Source of the DNA: Megalonaias nervosa
Lineage: Eukaryota > Mollusca > Bivalvia > Unionida > Unionidae
Assembly (NCBI GenBank): GCA_016617855.1
Contig: JAECUM010004448.1
Span: forward strand, 104,467-168,466
Direction of reading: 5' to 3'
DNA length: 64,000 bases
Of the stretch, positions 36,285-48,676 are shown one piece after another. A program made the translations under genes and the position numbers. Under the pieces are notes generated by a model, which was given only the letters and a program-made list of their open reading frames with translations, was not told where the DNA came from and did not search any database. Each line of letters begins with the position of its first letter. The first letter of the stretch is position 1.

Positions 36285-36593
36285 TTAAAATTCCATGACC
36301 AGATAGACAAAATTCTGGGATGGACAGAGGTCTGACTTTCCCAGTTCACTAGGAAGCCTAGATGATCTAAAAGTGAGCAGATCATTCATACCATGAGGTA
36401 GAATAGAACTTGTATGTTTCTTCTGGAGGTCTTCCAGGTAAACTGCCATCGTTGCAGATCTCAATTGGAACAGGATGATGACGTAATCCATAATCTTGGT
36501 AAAAGCCCAAGGGCTGATGATGAGGCCAAAGGGAGAACTTATAACTAATAAATTGTGTACTGGTAAGCAAAACGGCAAAAATGATTGTGACAC
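36285..36593 (-). pseudogene. DIRS copy D RT palm with YLED in place of YLDD
   Basis: SPFGLIISPWAFTKIMDYVI then AVYLEDLQKK match the DIRS RT motif (PFGL.SSP..FTK.M.......L....VYLDDLL). The usual YLDD reads YLED. The frame runs on to VNW-like thumb residues in degenerate form. The upstream part is separated by solo LTR 2. Confidence 0.82.
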
Positions 36594-36604
36594 AGGGTGG
36601 ACAG

Positions 36605-37483
36605 TGTTAAATATATTTAATTTACATTGTTTGTTATTTGCCTTTTTAAATTTTTTTAAAATTTCATTACATGCTATTGTAATGTAACATGTTGGACCTG
36701 ACCTTGTCCAAAACTGAGTTCATTTCTGCTTGACCCGAGTTTACTTTTTTCTGTAAATAACCAATACATATCTAAATTCTTCTCTATGCATATGGGTATA
36801 AACTCAGAATTATTATTAACAGACATAAATATGTTTATTTGGGTCTAGGTCTAGGCTGTGGAATTTCCTTAGTGTATTTGACATAGTCCAGGTTCTGGTT
36901 TCTAATAACAACCATTTTTATTTTGTAAACATCAGGATCATTCTAGAAGATTATTTTCCATTAGGTAATAGGTCTTTTTAGAAAATGCTAATTGTGACCT
37001 AGGGTCAAGTAGAGAACTATATAATCTTGTAATTGAGAGGATTTTTCAGTCGTGCTTTAAGATCTAGCACTTTCAAGTTGTATTATATGTTGTGGCCAGT
37101 TGGGCTGAAATTTATTTCTTCAAATTATTGAATTCAAGTAATTATTTTCTCTGTGAATACAAAAGTCCTTTGATAAAATTCTTGCATAGAGACATTCACT
37201 GGAATTTATAGTGAGTTCAAACCTGGAATTATATTACTGCGATTCATCAAAAGACTGTTGGCACATCGACACTCTACAAGCTTCAAAAGACACATCATCA
37301 TGACCGTCAATTTTGGATTTAATCTGGACTTCTACTGAATTTTATTCAGGACTTTAAATTATCAAGACTTGTGTCTGTAATGCTAGGATTATTTTGGGAT
37401 TTGATTCGTAATACCAAAAATTCCTTTTTATAACATTTTCACTCTTTTCTGTTACATATTGCTAAGAGTATAGACTCGTAACA
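36605..37483. mobile_element. Solo LTR 2 (879 bp, ACAG target duplication) inside DIRS copy D
   Basis: It starts TGTTAAATATA and ends ACTCGTAACA, flanked by ACAG at 36601-36604 and 37484-37487. Compared with copy C2, the DIRS sequence GGTGGATAGGGATGTG is split exactly here, so the empty site is known from a relative. Its reverse complement begins TGTTACGAGTCTATAC and shares AGAAAAGAGTGAA and several later blocks with solo LTR 1. The two are related and inserted in opposite orientation. Confidence 0.92.
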
Positions 37484-37522
37484 ACAGGGATGTGAAAATA
37501 TACATTGCTGAGATCAAGACTG

Positions 37523-37917
37523 TCAGCATGCTTGTCCCATCAAACTGAGAGGTGGACTGAACTTGCCGTCTCCATCTTGAATTGGTTGAGGCAACTCTAG
37601 TCTATCATGGGTCTCAACTTGCTGTTTGCTTTCCAAAAAAGAAACAGCCTTGAATAAAACTCCTGGGATTGTGGTCTTTGCACGTTCTCCACTACCTGCT
37701 TTCTTATTTGTTTCTGGATGAGCAAGTGGCAAGTTGGGGGGGTAGTTCCTGAGCTGCTTGCCTCAGAACCTCTTTGATGTGTCCTCCAAAAGCAACAGAG
37801 ACCCAAACAGGGTCGTCTGTAAAGCAAGAGTATGATGTGGTTTAAGCAGAGTTGATGCAGATATGTGTCATGTTGGATTAGGTCTAAATTGGCCAAAGTT
37901 GTCAAGGCTTTGGCCAT
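37523..37917 (-). pseudogene. DIRS copy D RT N-terminal fragments
   Basis: SQEFYSRLFLFWKANSKLRP then MID, with IPGVLFKAVSFLESK in the other frame, follow RT block 1 of copy C2 (PEVLFKTCLFQKANGMLRP). Frames switch near 37.6 kb. Confidence 0.7.
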
Positions 37918-38009
37918 AGAATGGTGAGCTGCTTGGTTAAGTACCTAAGTGATCCTGGCAATTGCATCCTAGGTGTTGCTACTTGTGGATTGTTTTGCAA
38001 GATTGCCAA

Positions 38010-38556
38010 TTAGGCCAAATCTAACATAGAGGATGTCATTATGATGTTCCAAATCAGCTTAGATTTGGCCTGAAACATGTTCTTATCCACTTTGTAGTAC
38101 AATGGAGCCGAAATGTGGACAGCTGCTAAATTCTTGTCTAAAGCTGGAAGGTCTATGCTGAAGGTGTTGGAGTGCATCTGATACCAGCGAGAGAAGGAAG
38201 TCACTGGAACCTGACTTAAGAATGTCTTGGAGTTCCCTGGGTCACCAATCCAACCCGAATGTTGGTTGTTAATCTCTTTAATCCTGCCAGTTGGGGAAGG
38301 AGCTGGAAGGACAGCATCTCTTCATCCTCCCCAAAATCAACTGATGCCTTGACTTTGTAACCCTGGGTAGTTATAGGGGGTGAAGGGCATTCTGAAATGG
38401 CCAACCTCCGGATAGATTTCCTTGATCATGGCTTGAAAGATGATCATATCTAAATAAGATGGGCTTTGCCAGAGTCTCATTGCACTCACGGTGCGCTGGG
38501 TCCTCATCTAAGTCAGCTTGTAGCTCTGCACAAGTCATGCCAGGTGGCACTGACAA
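38010..38556 (-). pseudogene. DIRS copy D Gag fragments
   Basis: VPPGMTCAELQADLDEDPAH, then frameshifted pieces with LPALDKNLAAVHI, lie upstream of RT on the coding strand. The position fits the DIRS Gag. Sequence conservation of Gag is low, so the call rests on order. Confidence 0.5.
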
Positions 38557-39213
38557 TTTAAATGCTGCTTGTATTTGGCAATGTCACTAGCTCTCCCTTA
38601 AGGGTATGCAGTGAGTAATCGAAAGTCTAACATAGCAGGCACTGTCAGCTGGAGTGAATGGTGCATGGTTGGCGGTATAAAAGACGGTCCGATAATCACT
38701 GGTATCGGCCATAAACGAAGGCCTTGCTGAACAGACCGATTCTGCAGACATCTCCGATATAGTAGTAATAAGATCCAGATGACACAGATAGATCTATCAA
38801 TAAGATCCCCTATGAACTATTGGCTGGACTATTTCAATGAAAAGTTCCCCATGCCAGAACATCTGGACTGATGACTAGTGATGTCGAGATGGCAAGTAAT
38901 GGTACAGCAGTATTAAGAGTTGGATCCAATGGATCCGGCATGAACACCATGTGCCCTGACTTACAGGCCCAAAGGCCATGCTCGGACGTGCAGGGGGCTT
39001 ACGCCCACTGGCCTGCCTAATATTGGGGAATACTCCCCAATGAATCGGTATCACCAACAATGAACCAAAGGTTGTCTACTTTGATTTATTTCATCTTCCT
39101 TCCCTTCAGTGCTGAAAGGGCTATTGCTCTGAATGTGCATTTCATGCATTTAGTAAACATTTCTCCTGAAACATCACAAGAAGAGAAAACAAAGCAAAGA
39201 TTACAAATTAGTA

Positions 39214-39274
39214 TGTGACTAACTAGCAAAAACGGTAGCCCAGATTTAACTAGCAAAAACGGTAGCCCAGATTT
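39214..39274. repeat. Two-copy 27-bp tandem duplication
   Basis: AACTAGCAAAAACGGTAGCC plus CAGATTT occurs twice in direct succession. Confidence 0.9.
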
Positions 39275-40075
39275 CCTCTATGTATTACAGATGCTGCATA
39301 TCACTGATGGTGTATACTTCATATAAACAAAACAAGAGTCATGGTATACTTCTGTACTCTCAAGTTGCATATGATTTAAAAGACATTCTGCTGAGATGAC
39401 ATAAAAAGAAAAACTTAAAAGTAGAAACTAGTAATGTACTGAAATTACCAAGTCACTAAAACTGTGTCGTAACAGAAATGTGAAAGTGTTGTATCAGAAA
39501 TCTATGCCCTTATGCACAATGCTTAGTTAATAATTAAACCACAATTCTATCAAAACAGCATGAAATACAACAAACTAAGCATAAATATCAAGCAGCACTT
39601 TAGAATTTTGCTAATGAGAGCTCCAAAATGGACATAGTAAGTGAACAAAGTAATTGCATGATAACTCAGAATGACCTTGTATTAAGGTAAAAGATAGCAT
39701 GGTGGGACAGTGGTCTTAAAAGATGACTGTGACAAAATCACTCAAAATTGACAGAAATTGTAAAAATAATGCATAAAACCTGCAGTAGATCAATAAATCC
39801 ACACAATAAATCCAAAAGGAATGTTGGATGGACCTAAAGGAACACAAAAACGGCTGGATTGTCGGAGGATGAACTATACAACATGTATTCTGTACAGCAG
39901 CAAAGCTAAATACTAGCGACACCTGGCGGTGCCAATGGAAGGTAATGGACAAGAGTTACTGCCCTTTGTCTATTGAAATAGACAGAAAAAGACAATTTCT
40001 GTCCTTTAGTAGGATTAGATTTGCAAGGTAGCATGCTAATATTCCTAACATAATGTGACTGGGTAACATATACAT

Positions 40076-41344
40076 AGTAGAATCAGTATTTTCAAACATA
40101 TGTATAAATTTTAAATAGTACAAAAACATTTCTAAACATCAAGCAAGTTTTTAAAATCTGAAGAATTTTTTTTTGCTGGAACATAAAACAACCAATGTTT
40201 TATCAGCATTCAAAAACTGGTGCTTGAATAGTCAGTAGAACAGCTCATACAGAGCTAGTGTTGTATTTTATCCAGACCACCAACATTAAATAAAATTTAT
40301 CATATATTTTATCTTGTATCTAGTAGACAATCTGGTCATGAAACTGATTTGATTACCCTAGTTATTATGTGGATGAAATAAAGGTGTTGTCAATTGGCAA
40401 CAATAAAAACAGGTGACATGCTCTAGAACTCTTGATCATGCAGTTCCTTAAACAAAGTGAGCAGACAGCCTGTTAAAGGTAATGATAAAAACATTTCATC
40501 TTGAGACAGTTGGTGGAATTAATCAACGAATCCCATTGATAACTGTAAAATCAATGGTTATCAGTTTTACACTGACACATGATTGCAGGCTTCTTTTAAG
40601 GTAAAGGTACTGAGAGAAGGAAATTATATGATGATACAAATATGAAGTGAATCAGCTAAGGGACTAATGACCTACAAGCGTTGGAAAATATCTTTAAACA
40701 AAGATCTCGATAGAGGCACCCACAAAATGATGACACAAACATTTTGTGACCCAAACAAAAATTACAAACTAAAAGTAACAGGATTTGTGTTTGCAGAGCA
40801 TATATCTCCTCCACTGCTTAAAACAGTTCAAGTCCAAATGCTCAAACCCCCCCCCAATAAACAGTTATAAATATTAAATATTTATTTCAATGATTTAAAG
40901 TCTGAACTAAATTTAATTGACCCAAGTCAAAAGGCTTCTTAGTAACTGTGTTAAAACAGCTTAAAACAAAGGCTTCTTAGCAACTGTGCTAAAACATCTT
41001 ACATTACACACAGTTAGATTCCAATAAGTGAAAAAAAATGAATAAAATGGAAAATAGCTATAAAAAAGGCACAATTTATTTGAGTAAAATGCAAATCTGC
41101 TCAAGTCATAAACAGTCCAACACTATTTATTTTGTCTAAGATAAATGGTTTCTGTGGAACTACACTGAAGTGGATTTGGGGATGTATGGATGGAATAAAA
41201 CTTCTATGTCACTGTCGTAGAGATAAAGTAATCAGCTGATACAAAGCAAAACTATTTTCCATTCAAAAGCAAATGACAATGTTAAGTGCAACTGTAAATA
41301 TCATAATCATATTTTTCATTTAAATCAAAAGCTATGTAAGTTAC
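40076..41344. other. Intron 7 start region, no gene recognised
   Basis: A degenerate duplication AAAGGCTTCTTAG(T/C)AACTGTG occurs at 40930 and 40968. The open frame at 40667-40870 is without similarity. Confidence 0.5.
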
Positions 41345-41487
41345 CCAAATATATCTACAGCTGTTGCCAACTCTGTATCAAGGAAAAGATCATTTGCCAA
41401 GTCCACAACTAACTCTCCCTGGTAGTCATCAGCAGCCACAATTCTTACATTCTCAAGTCCTGCATTGTCTAAGGCCTTTCTCGATAT
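41345..41487 (-). CDS. GALC: GALC exon 7
   Basis: The 143-base exon reads ISRKALDNAGLENVRIVAAD, DYQGELVVDLANDLFLDTEL, ATAVDIF plus two bases (GG). The vertebrate block is [21 protein letters not shown]... to ELFKVVDVIG. The acceptor is AATGTTTCAG and the donor is GG followed by GTAACT. The two-base overhang completes a Gly codon with the first T of exon 8. Confidence 0.95.
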
Positions 41488-43105
41488 CTGAAACATTCAA
41501 TGTTTGCCAATGATACAACCTCCGTAGTAAATATATATATTAAAGTCCCTATTAAGAAATGTGACTGTATTATATAAGAGTCTATCACTACTATTGTAAA
41601 CTGCAAAATGTTATTATAAAACACAAAAGGACCTGTTACTGCAAAACTGCCTGGATTAGGCTGATCTGTGAACAAGTTATGATATCCTGCATGACACTAC
41701 TTTGGTGAAATAATAGTGTGTGGACCTTTAACATCTTTGATAGAATCACCTTCTTCATCATTACTATTGTCAACATGATATTTGTTGTCACCCTTGTTTA
41801 GGGGCATATGCATTTTTCATCAAGATCATTTAATACAAATAGATCCAATTTCTTTCAACTGAAATATTTGATTATTGTTTAATTTTTAAACCTTCCGACT
41901 TTTCTACATCATGTTCACAAGAAATATTTAGGATTTTTTATGATGCTGTTGTTGAAAGCCAATCAGATTCTTTATGATGCTGTTGTTGAAAGCCAATCAG
42001 GAATTATCTATGATCTCAAAACCACATTAATCAACAAGAGAAGTTGACAGTTCTACACTAATGAGCTGGTATGCCTTCCCTACTTTCCCTTACCCACATA
42101 GAGTTATAACTGACCAGCAGACAAGCCATAAAGATTAATTATCATGATGTGGTAACATTTTTTTAATATAAATTGAGCGAGTTAAATCCGTATTGATCAA
42201 AATGAAAAATATTTTCACAAAACTGGTGTAAACAAATTGCTAATTCCACTATGTCATTCTGGATGCGATGTTGATGGTTGCTAGGGCTGGGTATCAATAT
42301 TTCACTTCCAGTATGATATATATATCAGGATATACAACTTCCAGTACACATTATGTATTGACTGTGCATATTTAATTCACTTTATAATGTAGACCTGTAA
42401 ACTGTATTTGCCTAACTTAGTCCTTATTATGCTGAAATGTTTCATGTAACTAGCCACATCATTAGTTGTCCAGACAAATGCAAAACTAAGATTAAGCCAT
42501 GTAGTTCTACATTGTCATCTTGGTTAACTTCCTGTCATGTTTGACTTACAGATTCATTTGGAAAACAACTGAACTAAAACTAAATGTTTGTCAAACAGGA
42601 AAGACAGGGGAAAGTTACAAATCCTCTCTTTGAAACTACTTAAGAAAAATTCAGACACCATTCATATGCTGTTATATTGGATAACACATTTCAGTGAACC
42701 ACTGAATCATGAGTGTATGACTCCTCTGATGAATAAAATTTATGTAAGGCAATCTATTGTATGCTGATTACCATACACAGAAATATCTCTTACATTTTCT
42801 TTAGATATTCTGATTTTCTGAAAATGTTCATGTATGATTTTGCAAATTGGTAATTTTGTTTGGTTTACTGATTGATAACAATCAAAAACTGAAATGCAAC
42901 ATCAAAACTTTCCCCCAATTTCAACAAGGTAAAATTTTCTTAATCTGTGACCAGTGCTGGGAAGTCAAAAAAATAAAACAAGGCCAAAATTTTCTCAAAT
43001 ACAGTGATCATAAAATAAAGTTCTCTGAGATAGAGTGAAAGATATAAATATATGTTGATACATTGGCAGCAACTGATAGTATTACATTCAAGAAACAAAA
43101 CTTAC
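41488..43105. other. Intron 6, no gene recognised
   Basis: It contains a tandem two-copy 34-bp repeat at 41934-42000 (TTTATGATGCTGTTGTTGAA then AGCCAATCAG). The rest is AT-rich without features. Confidence 0.55.
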
Positions 43106-43144
43106 CTTTAAATATGTGGTATTATACCATTTTTCATTCCACTC
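43106..43144 (-). CDS. GALC: GALC exon 6 (acid/base glutamate)
   Basis: This 39-base micro-exon encodes EWNEKWYNTTYLK in phase 0. It matches the vertebrate IWNERSYNANYIK, whose WNE glutamate is the proton donor of family 59 enzymes. The acceptor is TTTCTTTGCAG and the donor is AAG followed by GTAAGT-like sequence. It is too short to show as an open frame and was placed by motif and phase. Confidence 0.95.
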
Positions 43145-44388
43145 CTGCAAAGAAATACAACTTTTTATTTGCAATCTTTCCTTAATGCACCATAGAAATT
43201 ACTACAAGTTCATTTAATTCATGTCCTTGATTTAAAACACAGTTTCTGGAGGAAAACAAGTTCCTTTGATAATGTTTACCCAATCATATCACCTTATGAG
43301 AACTACAAATATCTCACAAATCCAACCTTCCAAGGTTGCAATTTATAGCTATGAAAGCTAAAAGTTGTCTGCCAACATAGCTGGCAGTCAGATGGAGTGA
43401 TCTTTCCTTGATTGGCACCAAATCCTGTGAGTACTTTCCTTACCAATAGAGCAGAATGCATGCTCTCTTAGCAGGATGTAACTTCAAGGAGGCTGGGAGG
43501 GTGTGTCTATATTATGATCAGTTAAGTATTACTGAGGAAACATTTTGTTCCAAAAACAATTTTTCTTCAAATAATTACCCAATCATAATACCTTAGGAGA
43601 ATAAGGGGGGAGAGGAGTTACATCCCTTTACCCCAGTTCTCTGGGGTGTTTGAGGCAGCTTCTAGGTAGAGCATTGATTCTGTGTACCAAGACTTGGCTT
43701 CCAGAATAGGGAAAATGTTTCCTCCAAAAATCCAGTGGAAATCACCTTGCAGTGCCCTTAAGAAGCTGCCAAATGACCTAAGATCAAGGCAACATGTTGT
43801 GCTGCAGCAATAGGTCCCACCAGGTCTAACTGAGCTTTCTGAGATGAAAAAACTCCAAGGCAGAAGCTAAAGAAAGTTAACTCTCACCTTCATCCCACAG
43901 CTTGTATAATGACAGCTAGGGAACAGTTTTGTTTGAATGCAATACTTGTTGTGAATGCCTTAGCTACATGAACTGAAACACATAATAAGTTTATTTGATC
44001 TGAGTTAATTCTCCATATGCTGAACAGATAACCCATCTTATCCTAGACAACTGTGTCTGCTTTGAGATATCATCCTTTCCCTCTTTCTAAGGTAAGAGCA
44101 GATGGGATATCCCTCTCCACATCAACCTGGTTCTTTAGAGGTACCACTTCAAAGTACTCACTGGGTCCTGATGATTGTCTTGAGTTGAATGTTTTGAGAT
44201 ATCATTCTTTCCTCTTTCAGAGTTAAGAATAGATGTGTTTGTTCATCTTCACACCAGGTTGGTTCTTTTCAGGTACTACTTCAAAGTATTAATGGGGTTC
44301 TGTGGATGACCTTGAGCTGAATGGTGCAGGCTAGTAAAAGGTGTCACCATAATATACTGATTTCCCATGAGCAGAAGCCTGTTCTTGT

Positions 44389-44890
44389 TTACGAAAGCAG
44401 GGACTGTCTTGAGGAACAATGAATCATCCCGCTGGACCTTAAGTTTGGGTCAACTAACAAAGCATGCATTTCAATGATTCCACCTGCTGTAGCTAATTCA
44501 AGTAGACTGGTCTTATACAAGAGGTGAACCAATAAAGCTCTCAAGAGTGTTTCAAACAATGCCTTATTCAGCATGAGTTTCTATTATTAGCATGGAGCTA
44601 ATGCCTTTGGGCATGTGAAATCAAGTTTGGAAAGGTCCTTGTTTTGTCCTATATCCTCATAACTATGATGATGCAGTGTGTCAAAGATTGTGGAACAGTA
44701 TCCTTTAATCATGATTGGAACTAAATTCTTCTGTTCAACAAGCCAAGGTAGGAAATTAGGAGTACTGATGCTTTATGCAGAGAAATGTGTTATGTTCACA
44801 TCCTTGTGAGAAAATTCTCGCCTTTCCCTCATATGTATTCAAAATGGAAGGACTTCGTGCTTAAGCGATTTTCTCCAATACACATTGTGA
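44389..44890 (-). pseudogene. DIRS copy E tyrosine recombinase remnants
   Basis: LLNKALFETLLRALLVHLLY then KTSLLELATAGGIIEMHALL resembles the helices before the R.SELHAL motif. Upstream, a frame at 44.8-44.9 kb reads CVLEKIA, then ARSPSILNTYEGK after a stop, equivalent to RILRASRPSTLKGYEGK in copy C2. Confidence 0.6.
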
Positions 44891-45009
44891 TAACTGTTTG
44901 TTCTTGAGAGTTTGTTTAATATGATTCAGATGTGCTGGTTCAACATCTTTGGATTCAGATGAAATGCAGACTGTTGTGATTAAGTCATTTATCAGTGACC
45001 TTTCCCAGG

Positions 45010-45500
45010 AAGGGTCTATAGCACTGTACTTAATAACACTGAAGTTCTCAAGAAGGGTCTATAGCACTGTACTTAATAACACTGAAGTTCTCAAGAAGGG
45101 TCTATAGCACTGTACTTAATAACACTGAAGTTCTCAAGAAGGGTCTATAGCACTGTACTTAATAACACTGAAGTTCTCAAGAAGGGTCTATAGCACTGTA
45201 CTTAATAACACTGAAGTTCTCAAGAAGGGTCTATAGCACTGTACTTAATAACACTGAAGTTCTCAAGAAGGGTCTATAGCACTGTACTTAATAACACTGA
45301 AGTTCCAAGAAGGGTCTATAGCACTGTACTTAATAACACTGAAGTTCTCAAGAAGGGTCTATAGCACTGTACTTAATAACACTGAAGTTCTCAAGAAGGG
45401 TCTATAGCACTGTAGAAGTTCTCAAGAATATACCAATGTACTAAATAACACTGAAGTTCCCAAGAAGGTTATATTCATTGTACTTAGCCAGATAATACTG
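45010..45500. repeat. 43-bp tandem minisatellite (about 10 copies)
   Basis: The unit contains AAGAAGGGTCTATAGCACTG then TACTTAATAACACTGAAGTT. Most copies are identical, so the expansion is recent. One copy has lost two bases at 45305, and the last copies (45400-45500) are diverged. It lies within DIRS copy E. Confidence 0.97.
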
Positions 45501-47300
45501 AAGTTCCCACAAAGTTTCTTAGCCAATGAGGGCAGTTATCAGAGCACGGCAACACTACAATTCTCTTGCTTTTTGTAGCAACTTTGGAATCAAATGTGCT
45601 GAAGGGTAAGTGTATGTGTCCATTCCAAAAATATCTCCTCTGTCTCTGCGGCTGTGCCTGTGGAAGATTTGGTTTTTTTTAGTGGTTTGTTTATGTATTT
45701 CCTCATTTTGGCGACTGTTGGTTTTTTAAAAGGTGGCAGTGGTGAGCACTTCATCTCTCTTTACAAGATGCAGATTTGTTGCTGTTGTTAAGTCATTGTG
45801 TTGTTATATACAGTACTTGCACTATCTGAGAGACAAGTGTCCAGTGGGAATTGTGGTGGGAGAGGGAAAACTTTTTTTTTGCTTGTTGGAAGATTACCAT
45901 CGAAACTAAAATTTAACATGTAGCCTACAGCTATGGCATTCCTGATCAACTGTTGTGTTATTAAATGACTTCCAGTCCATCTGTGCTGTGAGGAGATTTT
46001 TGTCATTCCAAGGCATGCAATGTCTCGGTCTACTGTTGGGTTTGTGAGTTTTGTTGAATTTCCTGCTTAAATTTGATGGTAGGCATCACTGCAAAAAGAA
46101 AAGTCTGTTGACACTAGGGTACTGCTTTTGTCTGTGTATGCAACCCAATAAATTTGCCACTGAACCAGACCATTGTAGCTGTTTGAATGCTGGTTCATTT
46201 TTCATGATTTGGAAGTCAACCAGTGCTGGAACTCTGGACCATGCTGTTGACTGAGGAGGAAAACTTTCTGGTGGTAACAAGCCTAAGACTCCTTGTGAGT
46301 TTAATCTTGTCATCATTAGGTCTAGCAAAGGCAATGGACCTTATAAGTTTACTACATCATCCATAGAAGAATGTGGCAAAGCCAACATCTCTTATACAAT
46401 GTCAGACATAGCTGGTGATAATTGTCTAAAGCGGCCATTAACCATACTAGCAAACTATCACAAATGGATATGATAACTTTCAGGCGATCACTTAGCAAGT
46501 TCTTATTTTGAGTGGCATAGGTCTATTGAACTATGGGTACTGGGGCTCTAAAATGAGCATAGGGTGCAGTGAGTATCTTATGGCACTATACTGGGTATGC
46601 TGATCTATAAGAGTGCCAGTGTTCTGGTGCCGGGATAGGTGTTCTGGACAAAGATATTCCCTCCTTTAAGTCTAATACTGACTATGGAATTGACTGTCTG
46701 TGATCTGATATCTTCGAGGCAGAACAGTGCTATTTTATCTGTCATGACACTGTTCAGTTCTTTACGCTGGTACTGGTTATGGGTTATTTGACCCACAGAA
46801 CTGTCCTTTATGCACATCATGTGAGACAGTAACCGAGTTGGCTCGATTTTGTCTAGATCTCACTCATGTGTTTCCAGAAGAGACTATTGGCTATTGAACC
46901 CATGAGGTATCAGGCCTATTGGTCCCACTAAAAATGGTTTTACAAATTGAGGCAGTGAGGGTGAAGCTGTTGCTGTAGCTGTCAATGAAAGGGATATACT
47001 GGATCACTTCTTGACTGGTGGACCTTCTGGATTACAGTACTTATCCAACTGGACATCACTGACCCAGGTGAGATCAGCAGGAATACTAATGATGTCCTCA
47101 TCTGTCAGAGTGTACTTCTACACTTTCTCCTTTTGTTTTGATTGTGCTTACTTACAGGACTAAAAGCTACTAACATTCTGGCAAGCCAGTATATATGACA
47201 TATTTTAGAAGTGGCAACCCACACTTGCTAGATATCCTGTTCAAGCCTTCCCATCTTTACAATGTTTGCACTTAGTCCTGCCTATGGTCTAAAACATGTA

Positions 47301-48676
47301 AGATGATAAAAAGAGCAGACAATATTATACTGGCGTAGCTAGCCACGTGTCCTGCCTGATGAATTCATAGAGAGGACATTACTGGTCTACTACATTATCT
47401 TGTGAAAAGTTACCAGTATGGGCCTGTATGGCAGCCAGACTATAGATGCTATGACTATAAACTATCTATAGAAAGAACAGCTGCAACCCCAACTTTTGTA
47501 TGGCACAAAAATTACCTGCACAACAAAATAAAGCTATTAAATACGTTACCAATATCCCAATCATGAAGATCCACTGGTGGCCTGTGCAGGTAAGCATACA
47601 AGGGCATCTATGTGTGTGTTTATGATAAAACTGTAATTCTACAACAGATTGAATTACTTTATCTTTGAAAGAAGGAGCAAGAAAAAGTAAAAAATATAGA
47701 TGGAATATATTTCCCTGAGAAGAGAAACTCCTTCAATTTGTTCTAATGCTGAATATCTTTTCCAAATTTTAAAAGTTGAATGGCAAGGTCTCTCATAAGA
47801 AGACAGCATACTACATGCCAAGAGTAGAAGTAATGTGTATTCACAGGATTTTGCACCAATCACTGAATCCAGGGGAGATCACTATGACTGCAACCTATGT
47901 GGGCAGACAACCTTTAGTGTTCAGTGTCAAGATTGTTTATTACTTCCTTGGAGACAATGATTTCTTGTTTAAAATGCCCGAGTTTAATTTCCCTGGCCAA
48001 ATCCCTAATTATTAAGTATTTCAAAGGCTTTGTCATAACATTCCTTGGTTATAACATTTAACTGGTTAATAGTGTTTGATCTGTGAAGTCTATGAAAATT
48101 AGGTCAGTTATAACTTTTTTATCACCTGACATGCTGAAGCCCAATAAATGATGGTGGTCATTTAGATAACAAAAGAACATGGCAACAAAAGCATGATAAT
48201 CACATGTTAATAACTGGTAAATAAAACAAGGCCTAACAAAGGTGCCAGGTAACAAAAGGCATGATAATCACGCCTCATTCATAACTGCAAGCTTGGAATC
48301 ATAGATTGCTGGTTCAATGCAATTAAAGGATGAAAGAATTGTTTTTATTCTTGGTATTTTTATTTTACTAAATAATTTAGAAAAATCCTTTGTTATTATT
48401 CTAAAACAGTATGTTGACTAAGTGAGAACAGATTAATAAAATACACATAACTACTGACAATTTTTTTCCCATCCAAATATATAAAGGACTAATTAACTAG
48501 TCCTTAAATTACTGAACAAAGACATTTTCATATAAAGGTCATTTTTATGATTTAACTGCCAGAAAAGCCATGAAATTTTATACCAAATACAAACAGATTC
48601 ACAATATGTAACTTTCTTGTAATGATAGTTTTAAAAAACCAATAACAAGTGCAATCCGTTTCGTAGAGATACTCAC
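47301..48676. other. Intron 5 part, no gene recognised
   Basis: No element ends or exons were recognised. The frame at 47776-48015 has no known domain. TAACAAAAGGCATGATAATCACG at 48250 repeats a similar segment at 48185. Confidence 0.5.

Larger units (their letters stand above)
34830..40075 (-). mobile_element. DIRS-like copy D (recombinase mostly deleted, interrupted by a solo LTR)
   Basis: The left terminal region 34840-35170 has AGAGAATACTTACCCAATCA, its inverted counterpart AATGTGATTGGGTAAGTATT at 35070-35095, and a further CCAATCATATTACATTAGG at 35150. The right end at 39930-40060 has AAGAGTTACTGCCCTTTGTC and AACATAATGTGACTGGGTAA. On the minus strand, Gag (38.56-38.0 kb), RT (37.9-36.3 kb) and RNase H (36.1-35.4 kb) follow in DIRS order. 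Most of the recombinase (about 1 kb compared with copy C2) is missing at about 35.18 kb. This is the best-preserved copy for RNase H. Confidence 0.82.
43250..47300 (-). mobile_element. DIRS-like copy E (older, diverged, with internal minisatellite)
   Basis: The left terminal region has TTTACCCAATCATATCACC at 43276, the GTTAAGTATTACTGAGGAAA inverted box at 43520-43545, and a further ATTACCCAATCATAATACC at 43575. Recombinase remnants run on the minus strand from 44.9 to 43.6 kb. Low-grade similarity to the other copies at 47.15 kb (GCTTACTTACAGGACTAAAAG) marks the far end. No clear right terminal repeat was seen. All frames are broken. Confidence 0.6.

Noticed and set aside
45010..45440. CRISPR-like regularly spaced repeat
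   Set aside because: The whole 43-bp unit is conserved with no variable spacers, and the genome is eukaryotic.
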